A DNA stretch of 64,000 nucleotides from Acidobacteriota bacterium (GCA_019639175.1 JAHBSK010000006.1:60709-124708); one strand, 5' to 3'. Positions 16,561 to 26,210 are shown, counted from the stretch's first letter. The notes: generated by a model not told the origin, from the sequence alone. Numbers and translations are program-made.

Positions 16561-17427
16561 CTATTGATCCTGAGTTTCATTTATGGTTGAGGCCGCAACC
16601 TCTTGTTCCGCGTCGTCGGCAATAAGAGTTATTGGCGAAACGGATTTTCCGCTTACGGGTTCAACCCGGAACCGCAGGATCGTAAAGCCGGTTCTGAGAT
16701 TGTTGTCATTTCTGACAGGCGAAGATGGGCTGTCTTTCAAAAGGAACTTGGCTTTAAGCTGAACGGATTCCTCTACATCCCGCCCGGCCGCTTTACGGCG
16801 TATCTTTCTGACGCCGATAGCCCGCAGCACATAAGGGTCGTTCTCATCGACGGTCAAGTCCTGTAACTTCCACGACGAATTGACGCTCTCCGCTTTCTCC
16901 GCTGCAAGAACGCCGTTTTGTTTGAGGCGGGTCGCCATCGCGATAGAAAGGTCGGGGTCGAGCATCCGCAAAAGCTTGTTCACCTGACTTTCGCGAGTTG
17001 ATTGCTCAACTTCATAAAGGGCGGTAAGAAACTCCCCTACAAGATATTTCTTGTCTATTGCTGTTGGCGTGTCGGGCGAAATGCTTACCGTTTCTGTCGA
17101 TCCGTAGTCGCGGTTGTTAAGTTCGATAACGCGGCCGGAAGACTTGTCAACGACGATCCGATCAGCCTTCCTCAATGAAAGATAAACATTGATCCCGATG
17201 CTCAGGGTGAGAACTATCAAGAGTATCCATACTGCCTTGAACAGCGACGAGATCGTAACCACGTCATCGGGATCGCGCGTCAGATAGAGAGGGCCTTCAG
17301 GTATCACGGGAGTTTCTGTTGTTATTTGATCTGCTTTCTTTTCTTTCATCATTTCATCTGCGGCCTTGTCCGCTGTATTCGTCGTATTCGCAAAACCAAT
17401 GCCAAAGACGATATGGCTGTTTTTCAA
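16561..17427 (-). CDS. virB8: VirB8/TrbF-like inner-membrane protein
   Basis: A 288-aa bitopic protein: about 60 cytoplasmic residues, one membrane helix (LFKAVWILLIVLTLSIGINVYLSL, near 62-85) and a periplasmic NTF2-like domain that would nucleate channel assembly. The domain begins with a strand at KADRIVVDKSSG and contains the long helical section YLVGEFLTALYEVEQ typical of VirB8/TrbF. The start is TTG 17427, supported by AAAGGAAAAGA eight bases upstream; the first ATG in frame lies 75 bases later and would also keep the membrane helix. Followed closely by virB9. Confidence 0.82.
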   Translation of the reverse strand: MKNSHIVFGIGFANTTNTADKAADEMMKEKKADQITTETPVIPEGPLYLTRDPDDVVTISSLFKAVWILLIVLTLSIGINVYLSLRKADRIVVDKSSGRVIELNNRDYGSTETVSISPDTPTAIDKKYLVGEFLTALYEVEQSTRESQVNKLLRMLDPDLSIAMATRLKQNGVLAAEKAESVNSSWKLQDLTVDENDPYVLRAIGVRKIRRKAAGRDVEESVQLKAKFLLKDSPSSPVRNDNNLRTGFTILRFRVEPVSGKSVSPITLIADDAEQEVAASTINETQDQ

Positions 17428-17504
17428 GGGTCTTTTCCTTTCTTTGGAACAAAACCGAACCGTTGGTGCGGAAGAGCGTTGTGAAATTGAACCAGTCAGC
17501 GGCT

Positions 17505-18356
17505 TTACGGCGGGATCCCCGCAAAGGTAGATCTGGCATTCTGGGTCGGAAGACCGCGAACCTCCGGAGAGACGATCACATCTCCGCCTTGTTTGATTGA
17601 CCGCAACTCACCCCTATCACTCACCAGATAGCGGTTTCCCGAACGAGGATCATAGAGAACAGTTACCGTCGCGGCTACCGGGGAATCGCCTGCTTCGGAT
17701 GCACTTCGCTCCGACGCCAAGGTTCTCCCGATGCTGTCGGCGGATGCTCCATTCTTGAAACCCGGAAACCTGCCCTGAGTTTCAAGCCAGCGGTATATCC
17801 TTTTCCCGTTTGCCACATAACCAATGGTCTCCCTGTAAGGCGGAACGCCGTTTATCGTTCTTCTTCGCGATGTATTTATGTGCTTTCCGTTGGCAGACAG
17901 GGTTCGGCCGTGAAGATATGCTAGAACGGTTCCTTCGCCTGAATTATAGGCGGCTAGGACCGATTCAATCTTCCGTTCAAATAACCCGTCCAGATACTTC
18001 ACGTACCTGGCAGCCGCGAAGATCGACGCCGTTGGTTCGTAAGGGTTGGCAAGACCAAACCTTTTGGCGGTAGCGGGAATGAACTGCATCAACCCCTGAG
18101 CATTTTTCGGACTTGTCAGCCACGGCCGGAACCGTGTCTCGTTATAGGCGATGGTCCACAGAATGAGCGGGTCAACTCCTTCCTTTCGGGCGGCATCGGT
18201 GATCGTCTTCTCAAACAGTTCGGCACGCGAAAGAACATCCATTTTTGAAAGAGATGTTCTTGTGAAACTGACACGATTCTGCGATCTAATCGGGATCGAA
18301 AAGCCAGGAAATGCGACAAGCAGCAGGACGGCGGCAATGAGGGTTTGTTTTCTCAT
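17505..18356 (-). CDS. virB1: Lytic transglycosylase VirB1
   Basis: A 283-aa exported murein hydrolase that opens the peptidoglycan for channel assembly. The signal peptide is MRKQTLIAAVLLLVAFPGFS. The SLT domain shows the catalytic Glu in IAYNETRFRPW, then the NAQGLMQFIPATAKRFG and AAYNSGEGTV motifs. The C-terminal 80 residues form an extra repeat-like region. An ATG at 18368 exists, but the sigma-54 promoter at 18370-18385 predicts a transcript start near 18360, so ATG 18356 is the first usable start and the leader would be only a few bases long. First gene of the leftward secretion operon. Confidence 0.9.
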   Translation of the reverse strand: MRKQTLIAAVLLLVAFPGFSIPIRSQNRVSFTRTSLSKMDVLSRAELFEKTITDAARKEGVDPLILWTIAYNETRFRPWLTSPKNAQGLMQFIPATAKRFGLANPYEPTASIFAAARYVKYLDGLFERKIESVLAAYNSGEGTVLAYLHGRTLSANGKHINTSRRRTINGVPPYRETIGYVANGKRIYRWLETQGRFPGFKNGASADSIGRTLASERSASEAGDSPVAATVTVLYDPRSGNRYLVSDRGELRSIKQGGDVIVSPEVRGLPTQNARSTFAGIPP

Positions 18357-18369
18357 GAGGAAGGACATT

Positions 18370-18385
18370 GGCAAGATACGTGCCA
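18370..18385 (-). promoter_or_regulatory. Sigma-54 promoter of the leftward secretion operon
   Basis: On the minus strand: TGGCACG, four bases (TATC), TTGCC. This matches the consensus TGGCACG-N4-TTGCW at every key position. Predicted transcript start near 18360, driving virB1 through virD4 and the following gene. Confidence 0.82.
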
Positions 18386-18403
18386 GCGGGGCGTCCGCGC
18401 GAA

Positions 18404-18419
18404 CGGCACGAGCTTTGCA
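18404..18419 (+). promoter_or_regulatory. Sigma-54 promoter of the rightward secretion operon
   Basis: CGGCACG, four bases (AGCT), TTGCA, with ten bases between the GG and GC pairs. The transcript should start near 18430, about 60 bases before virB2. It stands back to back with the promoter at 18370-18385, only 18 bases away, so a single activator complex could serve both operons. Confidence 0.82.
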
Positions 18420-18490
18420 GAGCGAGCAACTCCGTTGGCGTTTCTATGGAAGTTTTAAAAGCGTCAGGAAATAAATCTAACGAGGACAAA

Positions 18491-18832
18491 ATGAAGAAAC
18501 TACTAAAAATTATAAGACACTTCGCCGCGTCACTGGCTCCAGTCGCGGCCATTCTGCTTTTCACTAACATACTGCTTGCTCAGGGACCGATCTTTACGGG
18601 CGATGCGAATAACCTTTCGAATATTATCCGCGAGGCTTTGAAACTGATGGCGATCATCCTGTTCTGTCTCGGTGCGGTAGGCGTCGCCTGGGCGATTTAC
18701 AACAAGATGACCGGAAAGGAATGGGGCAATCAGGCTTTCGGATCGCTTTTGGCGTTTGCCTTCGGAACCATCGTCGCGGTCTTCTGGCAGCTTGCCCAGG
18801 GTCGTGCTGTCGGCATTGACACAAATTTTTAG
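18491..18832 (+). CDS. virB2: VirB2/TrbC-like pilin
   Basis: A 113-aa small membrane protein with an N-terminal signal-like helix (residues 11-33, ending ILLAQG) and two further hydrophobic helices (LKLMAIILFCLGAVGVAWAIY; FGSLLAFAFGTIVAVFWQLA). This is the layout of VirB2/TrbC pilin precursors, which are processed and assembled into the conjugative pilus. ATG 18491 follows CGAGGAC seven bases upstream; a longer frame starting at 18368 would overlap the promoters. Upstream neighbour of virB3, as in other systems. Confidence 0.82.
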   Translation: MKKLLKIIRHFAASLAPVAAILLFTNILLAQGPIFTGDANNLSNIIREALKLMAIILFCLGAVGVAWAIYNKMTGKEWGNQAFGSLLAFAFGTIVAVFWQLAQGRAVGIDTNF

Positions 18833-18842
18833 GGGAATACAG

Positions 18843-19199
18843 ATGAGACGACGAGCAACACGACCAAATGTATTTCGGGGACTAAAACGGTTCGGCGTGT
18901 ATTCGACCGATTGGAAGTACATTCTGGTGCCGACCGCCGCCGCATATTTGACGCCTTTTGTCTTCGGGCTTTGGTTCGGATATGTGCCGCTTGGTTTCCC
19001 ACTTGGCTTATTTACGTTCCTTATTCTACTCGGAACATTCAACTATCTCCGCTTGAGCAAACCCGAATGCTGGCTGTCGCATAAGTTTGACTGGGTGGCG
19101 GACAGGAATGCTTCTTTCAGGCCACCGCTCAATTCGGAACTAGAGACAGCGGATTGGATTCGCGATTACAAGAAGCAAATCTCACTTGGGGAAAAATAA
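18843..19199 (+). CDS. virB3: VirB3-like inner-membrane protein
   Basis: A 118-aa protein with a basic N-terminus (MRRRATRPNVFRGLKRFG) and two membrane helices (about 27-50 and 52-70), then a cytoplasmic tail with the ECWLSHKFDWVADRN segment. Size, topology and position between the pilin and VirB4 ATPase identify VirB3/TrbD, which anchors VirB4 at the inner membrane. The stop is directly followed by the virB4 ATG with no spacer, so translation is probably coupled. Confidence 0.8.
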   Translation: MRRRATRPNVFRGLKRFGVYSTDWKYILVPTAAAYLTPFVFGLWFGYVPLGFPLGLFTFLILLGTFNYLRLSKPECWLSHKFDWVADRNASFRPPLNSELETADWIRDYKKQISLGEK

Positions 19200-22064
19200 A
19201 TGGACACAGCAAATCTATCATTCGCGCATATCGCGGCTTCATTATTCGGCAGCTTTCTATTCGCCAGTATCGGCCTCGTTATCGGGCTGCGGGTATTTCC
19301 GCATTTCCGTCATCACAGAAACAATTCAAGGAAGATCGAAACGGTATCGGAAGCCTCGACCTCGCCCGAAATCACAGGTGACAGCGGCAGGCTATTCCCG
19401 ACCGAGGTACTCGGCCTTGAAGGCAATATCATCCGGTATCGCGACGGGAGTTTCGGTAAGGCGTACAGCTTTGAACCGGCCAATACGTTGTACGACGACG
19501 GACGGATCACCGAACAGCGGATCGAGGACCTGAAAACGATACTCAAGTTCGACAAGCCGTCGAATACGATCATTCAATTCCGTTTTCAGAACGCTGTCGA
19601 TGACGGACAGGTGTTAAAAGACCATCTCCGTTCGCGTAACTCGGAGCAAAGCGATCCTATTGCCTGCGTTCTCCAGGCCACCAATCTTTCACTATATGAA
19701 GAGGCTATCCGTTCTGGTCAGGTGATGCGGCAGACGGCGAGCGTCTGGATACGCGTACCCATTAAAGACAAGGCCGACAACAGTATTATCGGAAGCGCGT
19801 TTCCTTCGATTCTTCGCACCATCCGGGAGAACGGCCTGATCCGATTTCTCCGAACGCCTGTCCTGAAGACTCGAAATTCTCTCGGCGAGGGAGTAGTGAA
19901 GCGGGGACTCAAAGTGGAGAAGGAATGCCGGGCTAAAGCTCTTCGTGTCTTTCAGGCTTTCGAGGCGAATTTCCCGAGATCACTGAGTCTTCGTGAGATG
20001 GGTTCGGAAGAAGTGTTTGCACAACTGTTTGCAAGCCATCGACGCGATCATGCCGATGTTCCGATCCTTCCCAAAAATGGATGTGTGGATATAAGGAGAT
20101 ACCTTGCGAGTACTCGGATCGAAGCCGGTCGAGATACACTCGTCCGGCACAACGGCACCCCCGCAAGCCTCGTTAGCCTTAAAAGTCTGCCGAACGGGTT
20201 CGTCACCGCCGATGTCATGCGGTATCTGACCGCTACAAGAAATCTTTGTTTCCCGCACGAGATCGTCGTCGATCTGATGACGAATGAGAAACAGGCCGCC
20301 AAGAAGGACCTTCAAAAGCGTATCGACCGGATCGAGGGCAGCCGGAATACATGGCTTGGCTTCCGAAACCTCAAAAAGGACGCCGTAGTCATCAAGTCTG
20401 ATCTCGAAGACCTGCTTGAACAGGTCGAAGCCGACAACGAAGAGATATGCCGTCTGCGGATGAATGTGATCGTCTTTGCTGAAAGGTCAAAAGGAGCAAA
20501 GGAAGCCCGCCGTCAGATGGAAGTGCTTGACGACCGCTGCGATGCGGTTATCTCGGCCATTAGAAAAAAGATCGGGGCCGATGCAGTTCGGGAAGATGCC
20601 GTTCGTCAGCGTGCTTTGTATCCGCGAATGCTCGCCGGTGAACTTTCCAGCAAAAGAACCGGCCAGGAGCTTACGGAAACCGCCGACTCTGTGATCGCAT
20701 TCGTCCCGACTGAAACCAACTGGCGTGGCAGCAAAAGGCCGCATAGCATCTTCACGACCCCAAACGGCCAGATGTTCGGTCTCGACCTGTACGACCGTTC
20801 CCTAATAAAATCTCCGACCGTTATCGTTACGGCGGCATCAGGCGAGGGCAAGTCGTTTCTCGCGTCGATGCTGATCACCGATATACGGGCGCATCGCGGA
20901 AATGTAAAGGTGCGTGTTATGGACTATCGGCACTCATTCAAACCTATCTGCCGCTTATTTGGCGGGCGACATATCGAGTTCACCGAAAAGGACCCGAAAC
21001 CGATCAATATCTGGAACTATCCGGGGATTGAGAACGGCGTACCTCCCACAAAGAGACAGCTTGCAATGGTATTAACAGACATCCTGATCCTAAGCAAGAC
21101 CCCGAAAACTGATGCGATCACGAGCGCCGTGGCTGCGACCGTTATCGATGAGGTCTATAAGATGGCTCTCTCCCGGAACGGCTACGGCCGTCCGAAGTTT
21201 CAGCCGACGCTCGGCCACTTTCTCGACATCCTTAAGAGCTATCACTGGAACGCGGGTGAAGAAAGACAGGCCAACGAGCTTTATTTAAAACTCAACATCC
21301 ATCGAAAAGACCCGTGGCTGAATGCGCCGACGCATCCCGAATACGACGAGCCTTCCATGTTCGATGTATTCGAATTATCGGGCATCAGCAGCCTTGACGA
21401 AAAGATACGGGAAAGTGTCGGCTTTCGCATCTCAGCCCAGATCATGCAGGAGATCGGCGAGGAGAACGCCCAGCACCAGAAAACGCCAATCTTGTTTCTA
21501 TGCGACGAGATGCGGGAGATAAACAAGCATTTTCCCGCCATTCAGGAGCTTATTGCCGAAGCGACCGTCACGGGACGAAAGGAGGGACTCGTCACTATCC
21601 TCTTCTCACAAGCTTACGAGCATTTCACGGGGACACCCGAGCAGCCGAATATCACGGGCATCGATCTTGTAAAGAATTCCGGCGTAAAGATGGTCGGTAA
21701 ACAGATCGGGGGAATTGAGAAGTTGGCCGACGACTGCGAACTTGCTTCCGAGACCATCGCAGCTATCCGTGGGATCCGAAACCAGTACGGCCGCTTCACC
21801 CAATGGGTATTTGTCATCGGAAGCGGCTCGGACAAGGTAGTTCAGATGGCCGAAATACATCTATCACCGGTAATGCTCTGGGCGAACACGAATGACACCA
21901 ACGAAGCGAACGCCCGCCGTCTTGTCGAAAATCTTCGGCCCGACCTGCCGCTTGAATTGATAGTTACCTGGCTTGCAGATAGATATCCGAACGGTCTTAC
22001 CGCTGCGGGTCTGATGGAACTATCGGATGAGGACATACACGAACTTACGGGAGGACAAATTTAA
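19200..22064 (+). CDS. virB4: Type IV secretion ATPase VirB4/TrbE
   Basis: A 954-aa ATPase of the VirB4/CagE/TrbE family that powers pilus assembly and transfer. An N-terminal hydrophobic helix (about residues 12-34) is unusual for VirB4, where such a segment normally belongs to VirB3. Walker A is AASGEGKS near residue 545 and Walker B is ILFLCDEMREIN near 764; between them lie the RVMDYRHSF and family-typical segments. The extreme C-terminus (YPNGLTAAGLMELSDEDIHELT) is a short helical tail. It starts immediately after virB3 and is followed two bases later by the TrbJ/VirB5-like gene. Confidence 0.95.
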   Translation: MDTANLSFAHIAASLFGSFLFASIGLVIGLRVFPHFRHHRNNSRKIETVSEASTSPEITGDSGRLFPTEVLGLEGNIIRYRDGSFGKAYSFEPANTLYDDGRITEQRIEDLKTILKFDKPSNTIIQFRFQNAVDDGQVLKDHLRSRNSEQSDPIACVLQATNLSLYEEAIRSGQVMRQTASVWIRVPIKDKADNSIIGSAFPSILRTIRENGLIRFLRTPVLKTRNSLGEGVVKRGLKVEKECRAKALRVFQAFEANFPRSLSLREMGSEEVFAQLFASHRRDHADVPILPKNGCVDIRRYLASTRIEAGRDTLVRHNGTPASLVSLKSLPNGFVTADVMRYLTATRNLCFPHEIVVDLMTNEKQAAKKDLQKRIDRIEGSRNTWLGFRNLKKDAVVIKSDLEDLLEQVEADNEEICRLRMNVIVFAERSKGAKEARRQMEVLDDRCDAVISAIRKKIGADAVREDAVRQRALYPRMLAGELSSKRTGQELTETADSVIAFVPTETNWRGSKRPHSIFTTPNGQMFGLDLYDRSLIKSPTVIVTAASGEGKSFLASMLITDIRAHRGNVKVRVMDYRHSFKPICRLFGGRHIEFTEKDPKPINIWNYPGIENGVPPTKRQLAMVLTDILILSKTPKTDAITSAVAATVIDEVYKMALSRNGYGRPKFQPTLGHFLDILKSYHWNAGEERQANELYLKLNIHRKDPWLNAPTHPEYDEPSMFDVFELSGISSLDEKIRESVGFRISAQIMQEIGEENAQHQKTPILFLCDEMREINKHFPAIQELIAEATVTGRKEGLVTILFSQAYEHFTGTPEQPNITGIDLVKNSGVKMVGKQIGGIEKLADDCELASETIAAIRGIRNQYGRFTQWVFVIGSGSDKVVQMAEIHLSPVMLWANTNDTNEANARRLVENLRPDLPLELIVTWLADRYPNGLTAAGLMELSDEDIHELTGGQI

Positions 22065-22066
22065 AG

Positions 22067-23002
22067 ATGACACGAAACATAAAGGACTTTTTGCAGAAGA
22101 TCATATTGGGAGCGGCTCTCTCATCGATCCTTATCGGCCTTGATGCCCGTCCAGCACAGGCACAATGGACGGTATTCGATCCGACGCAATACGCGCTTCA
22201 GGTCGCGAAAAGAGTAGAGGAAGCCGCCCGCTGGGTCGAGACGATCAATCACTACATGAGGACATACGAAAATGCAGTCCGCCAGTACGAAAAGATGGTC
22301 GAAAGCGTCACAAATCTTCGCGGCATCCTCGATAAGGTTGACGAGCAGGTAATGCGGCATAAGCAGCTGATAACGACCTATGCGACACTCGGACGACTTA
22401 TTCGGGGAACGTTCGAGCTTAAAAAGCGGATCGAAGCGACGATAACCAGTCAGATACATTCGGTAGTCAATATAGCACGTCGCCTCAAGAACGGCATCTT
22501 CGATACGGAAGCGAACAAACGCGATTTGGACGATTTCCTTCGCCACTCGATCGGCCGGAGTGCCGATGCACATCTCGCAAACCTCGAACGCCTTGCAAAG
22601 CTCGATTCGGAACTCGAAAGGATGCTCTTCGACCGCGAAAACCTACTGCTTGACTTGGCAAAGCTCTACGAGGAGCGGGAAAGGATCGCGGATGCGACAC
22701 GGGCTATATCGGCCAATCCCGACGCCAATCAAGATGGCGTTCAATCCCTTATCGACCAAATGCTTGCTGTCAATCTTCGTATCACGACCGTTGAAGGCCA
22801 GCTTCGCGAACTCGAAGCAAAGATACAGGCCAAGTTCATTGCATACGGCCTCAAAGTAGAGCAGATGACAGAGTTCGGCAAGGAGATCCACCGCACAACC
22901 GAAATGATGACCGGTATCACGACAGCCTCGGACTCGTTTCTTCGTGAACTCGAACAATACGAGATCTGGAATGAGGATGTTTATCAAAATCCGCTTCCGT
23001 AG
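22067..23002 (+). CDS. virB5: VirB5/TrbJ-like minor pilus or periplasmic protein
   Basis: A 311-aa exported protein with signal peptide near residues 1-33 (ending ARPAQAQW). The mature part starts WTVFDPTQYALQVAKRVEEAARWVETINHY, the conserved opening of TrbJ/VirB5 proteins, and continues as long alpha-helical hairpins with heptad patterns to the end. VirB5-type proteins cap the pilus tip. It overlaps no gene; the next gene's predicted start lies 31 bases after its stop. Confidence 0.85.
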   Translation: MTRNIKDFLQKIILGAALSSILIGLDARPAQAQWTVFDPTQYALQVAKRVEEAARWVETINHYMRTYENAVRQYEKMVESVTNLRGILDKVDEQVMRHKQLITTYATLGRLIRGTFELKKRIEATITSQIHSVVNIARRLKNGIFDTEANKRDLDDFLRHSIGRSADAHLANLERLAKLDSELERMLFDRENLLLDLAKLYEERERIADATRAISANPDANQDGVQSLIDQMLAVNLRITTVEGQLRELEAKIQAKFIAYGLKVEQMTEFGKEIHRTTEMMTGITTASDSFLRELEQYEIWNEDVYQNPLP

Positions 23003-23033
23003 AAAGCAGCGATTTAGCTTAACAACGAAGATC

Positions 23034-25274
23034 ATGAAACTCAAAAACATATTGAGCGGTCTGTTGGCCGTTCTCACAGTCCTCATAACGCCCCTCCTCT
23101 TGGCCTGCCTTTTTACGACGACGGCGGTCTGTCAACAGCCGCCTCGTCCCCCTCGCCCACCAAGCGTTCAGGGACAGACACCGATCGGAACCATTAACGG
23201 AGAACCCGTCACCGCGAATGATCTCATTCTGTCTATCAATCCTGATTCGCCCTTTATGCCGCCGCTTGACGGAAGTCCGGCGCCGATATTACAGCAGTTC
23301 GAGAATCAGTATCCGGCAAATCCGACCGCAACGCCTTCGGCTCCAGTGATCCCGCCGAAACCTCCCGCACCGGGTTTCAGCGAGCAGATTACCAATCTCC
23401 TGCGGACGGGACAGGAGTGGCTGTTCCGGTCCGTGCTTGACACAATAATCAGGCCGTTGATGCCGATCCTGACATTCCTGGCGTGGATGATCGCAAGCTT
23501 TGTCCTTATAGTCGCGTTCATTCGCCGCTTTAATGACAATCGCGGTCTTGGCCCCGAGCAGCTTGTCGCCTGGGGTATAAGGACTGTTGTTTTTATGGTA
23601 GTGATTGGAGCAAGCCCGTTCATCATCGACGCAATTACCATTACAGGAAAGTTCTTTGCAAGGCCGATACGGGGCTATAATCGCCAACTCGTAACCGAGT
23701 TTGACGAGAAGATGAAGCAGTATGTGAAGAACAACTTTGCGGTCGAGGATCCGAACGAACTTCTGGCTGAAAGACTTCCGAACGGCGAACCCGGTCTCGT
23801 CGGTATCATCACCGACAAGGAATCATCTGTAAAGGACATTACAAGCCAAATGAACATTCTCGGATGGGATATGCCCAGAATGTTTACTTTCATGGTGATC
23901 GGGCAAAACATCATTAAATTCGGTGCCATTTTCCTTTCGGTTGCCGGTTTGTTCATACTCATCGGGCTAAAGCTCGCCGCTCCGGTGCTTTCGGCTTTTG
24001 GATTCGACGAGAAGTTTGCCAATCAGATCTTCTATCCTTTCTGCTGGGGTGTAGCGACATTCGCGCTGACATTTCCGATAGTCAAAGAGGTCACGCTGTA
24101 TATCTGCTATGGGATCGGCCTTTTGGCTCTATCGATCTATAACGGTGAAAGTGTATTCTCGCTCGATCCGGCCACTGCGACGATAATCACGAACGGCAAC
24201 TACGATCCCGCTTCGAGTGCCTTGATAGTCACCGCAATGTTCTTTGTGTCGAGCCTTTGTTTCATTCTCGTGCCGTGGCTGAGCTATCGCGTTCTGCGGG
24301 GACAGGTCTATGAAGGAGTATCGCAGGTTTCGATGGGATGGATGCTATCGACATTGGGGACCGCTCTTGAGACATACGGTGTTGTAGCAGGAGCCGCCTT
24401 GCACCGTCAGGCGGAGAACACACAGATACAAGGCATCTACAACGCGGAACAAACTGCTGCGAAGAAAGCGCTTGAAGCCGCCAACCAGTCCACTGATGCT
24501 CGGCTGGTTTCATCCGTCGCCGGCGTTGAAGGCGGGCTTGTTACAAATCTCGGACAGATCCGTGCAAATCAGGTAACGCAAACCTTGCTTGCCGAAGCCA
24601 ACAAGACATTCGGTATTGCAAGCAGCAGCGCGGCCACTCGACGAGAGATAACCGGAATGCGGGTTGAAGCTCAAGGTGCTCAGGATAGCAGAATATTTGA
24701 TGCTGCGAAGGAAAACAATTTGCGAACTCAGGGAACTTTGCAGAACCTCGGCATGATGAAATACGAGTTCATTCCCGGCGGTTCGTCGATTGCCGGAACT
24801 ACCGTGCCGATCAGAAAAGGGGTCGAACTATACGACTGGTCGCACGGCCAGCATGTTATGCAGGAAGCAAATAAGCGGATGAACTCTACGACGCTAGATA
24901 ATGCCGCTTCCCAAAACACCAACACCCAGACGGTGGCCGATCAGAAGGTAGAAGCGTCGAATACCTATCAGGGCGAGATAAACCGGGCCTACGAAACACA
25001 GGCATCCCAGAATATTGCCGCGATAGATCGTGGAAGCGGCATCGCCGCATCGAGTAGCCGCCAGGGAGCAGGCATTCAGCTTTCGGGTATTCGTCGTTCG
25101 GCGGATATGGAGCGGGTTGCAAACCAAATGAACTTTGAAGGACGCACCGAGGCAGCGGCAATTAATCAGACGGCGGCAACGGAAGCAGCGCGTTTACGAA
25201 TGGTTTCCACTGTCGTTACCGGATTCTTCAGGGATATGGATCGGAGGCTGGAAGAGATGAAGCCGAAATACTAA
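23034..25274 (+). CDS. virB6: VirB6/TrbL-like polytopic channel protein
   Basis: A 746-aa inner-membrane protein. After a signal-like N-terminus and a Pro-rich stretch (near 35-110), five or more membrane helices occupy about residues 135-450, including PLMPILTFLAWMIASFVLIVAFI and FGAIFLSVAGLFILIGLKLAAPV. The C-terminal 300 residues are soluble, Gln/Ala/Asn-rich and coiled-coil-like, as in extended VirB6 or TrbL proteins. ATG 23034 is chosen; an earlier in-frame ATG would overlap the virB5 gene by 59 bases. Last gene of the rightward operon; the composition becomes AT-richer immediately after it. Confidence 0.88.
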   Translation: MKLKNILSGLLAVLTVLITPLLLACLFTTTAVCQQPPRPPRPPSVQGQTPIGTINGEPVTANDLILSINPDSPFMPPLDGSPAPILQQFENQYPANPTATPSAPVIPPKPPAPGFSEQITNLLRTGQEWLFRSVLDTIIRPLMPILTFLAWMIASFVLIVAFIRRFNDNRGLGPEQLVAWGIRTVVFMVVIGASPFIIDAITITGKFFARPIRGYNRQLVTEFDEKMKQYVKNNFAVEDPNELLAERLPNGEPGLVGIITDKESSVKDITSQMNILGWDMPRMFTFMVIGQNIIKFGAIFLSVAGLFILIGLKLAAPVLSAFGFDEKFANQIFYPFCWGVATFALTFPIVKEVTLYICYGIGLLALSIYNGESVFSLDPATATIITNGNYDPASSALIVTAMFFVSSLCFILVPWLSYRVLRGQVYEGVSQVSMGWMLSTLGTALETYGVVAGAALHRQAENTQIQGIYNAEQTAAKKALEAANQSTDARLVSSVAGVEGGLVTNLGQIRANQVTQTLLAEANKTFGIASSSAATRREITGMRVEAQGAQDSRIFDAAKENNLRTQGTLQNLGMMKYEFIPGGSSIAGTTVPIRKGVELYDWSHGQHVMQEANKRMNSTTLDNAASQNTNTQTVADQKVEASNTYQGEINRAYETQASQNIAAIDRGSGIAASSSRQGAGIQLSGIRRSADMERVANQMNFEGRTEAAAINQTAATEAARLRMVSTVVTGFFRDMDRRLEEMKPKY

Positions 25275-25362
25275 AATATAAAAGTAAAAAACTAAAAATG
25301 GCGTTATTAACTCTAAATACCCGAAGAAACTAACGATTTCATTGAGGAACACTAGAACTCAT

Positions 25363-25435
25363 CTCATAAATACTCATGGATTTTTGGAAGCCACCTAAAC
25401 ACTGGCCCAAGACTGCACTTAAAGGTATTTATGAG
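25363..25435. repeat. 11-bp perfect inverted repeat downstream of virB6
   Basis: CTCATAAATAC (25363-25373) and GTATTTATGAG (25425-25435) are exact reverse complements, 51 bases apart. They lie in the 190-base gap between the rightward secretion operon and the leftward cargo genes, at the point where composition changes. They may be a terminator-type hairpin or a relic of a mobile element end. Confidence 0.5.
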
Positions 25436-25464
25436 ACTGCTTCTAGCAATCTGGCGGAAAAGAT

Positions 25465-26184
25465 TTAATCTTTTAAATCTAACTCAATTGGTACAGAATT
25501 TATCTCTTGTAACCACAAAGTCCCGTGAGCCTTCCATCTTGATTTAAGCTCCTTGGCAAAACTCAGTCTGTCTTTGAAGCCCTTGTTTTCGATGCCATAA
25601 TTTAAAATATTGCACTCTTCCAGCCGTAAATACAGTTGCTGTTCCTGTTTTAGCTCGGCTAAGGTCATTTGATTCCAGACAGGAGGTGTAAGGATCGTCT
25701 TACTGGAATTAGGTACCAGGAAGCTAATTTTATCTCCGTAATGAATAGTTTGGTCCGGTTCTAACAAGACTACCTTATCAGCAGGAGGATTCTGTTTATC
25801 GAGAACTTGTTTATTACGTAGCCATTCCTCAGAATCAATAAAACCGGATGATAAAGGAAAATTATAAAGTGAGTTTTCAGGATTGTTTTGGTCCAGAGAT
25901 TCCAGTGTTTTACTAATCCTAATCTTTGAGCACGCAAAACGATCATTAAGCAAAATAACATTGGCGTTGCTAATATTCTTTATATAGAACCGTAGATCAA
26001 GTTCGATTATTGACGTCGAATATTTTGGGGACTCGCGCTTAATTACATTAGCCTTAACGATATTACCTCCAAACTCTAAAGGAGGATAGGAAGTATCCCT
26101 ACCTCTTTCATTATTGCTCTGACCGTTTAAAAAGCTCGTCATCAAAAACGGAACTATCATTACTATAAAGATAAAAACTTTCAT
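25465..26184 (-). CDS. Secreted unknown protein, possible immunity protein
   Basis: A 239-aa protein with a clear signal peptide (MKVFIFIVMIVPFLMTSFLNGQS). The mature domain starts with beta-rich sequence (IIELDLRFYIKNISNANVILLND) like an immunoglobulin-type fold and ends with a helical, Glu/Lys-rich section. GAGAGG upstream of ATG 26184 supports the start. The gene follows the RHS tip remnant at 26211-26718 by 26 bases, the position of immunity genes in polymorphic toxin loci; the function is inferred from that position only. AT-richer than the secretion genes. Confidence 0.6.
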   Translation of the reverse strand: MKVFIFIVMIVPFLMTSFLNGQSNNERGRDTSYPPLEFGGNIVKANVIKRESPKYSTSIIELDLRFYIKNISNANVILLNDRFACSKIRISKTLESLDQNNPENSLYNFPLSSGFIDSEEWLRNKQVLDKQNPPADKVVLLEPDQTIHYGDKISFLVPNSSKTILTPPVWNQMTLAELKQEQQLYLRLEECNILNYGIENKGFKDRLSFAKELKSRWKAHGTLWLQEINSVPIELDLKD

Positions 26185-26210
26185 CTATCGTACCTCTCCA
26201 ATACTATAAT

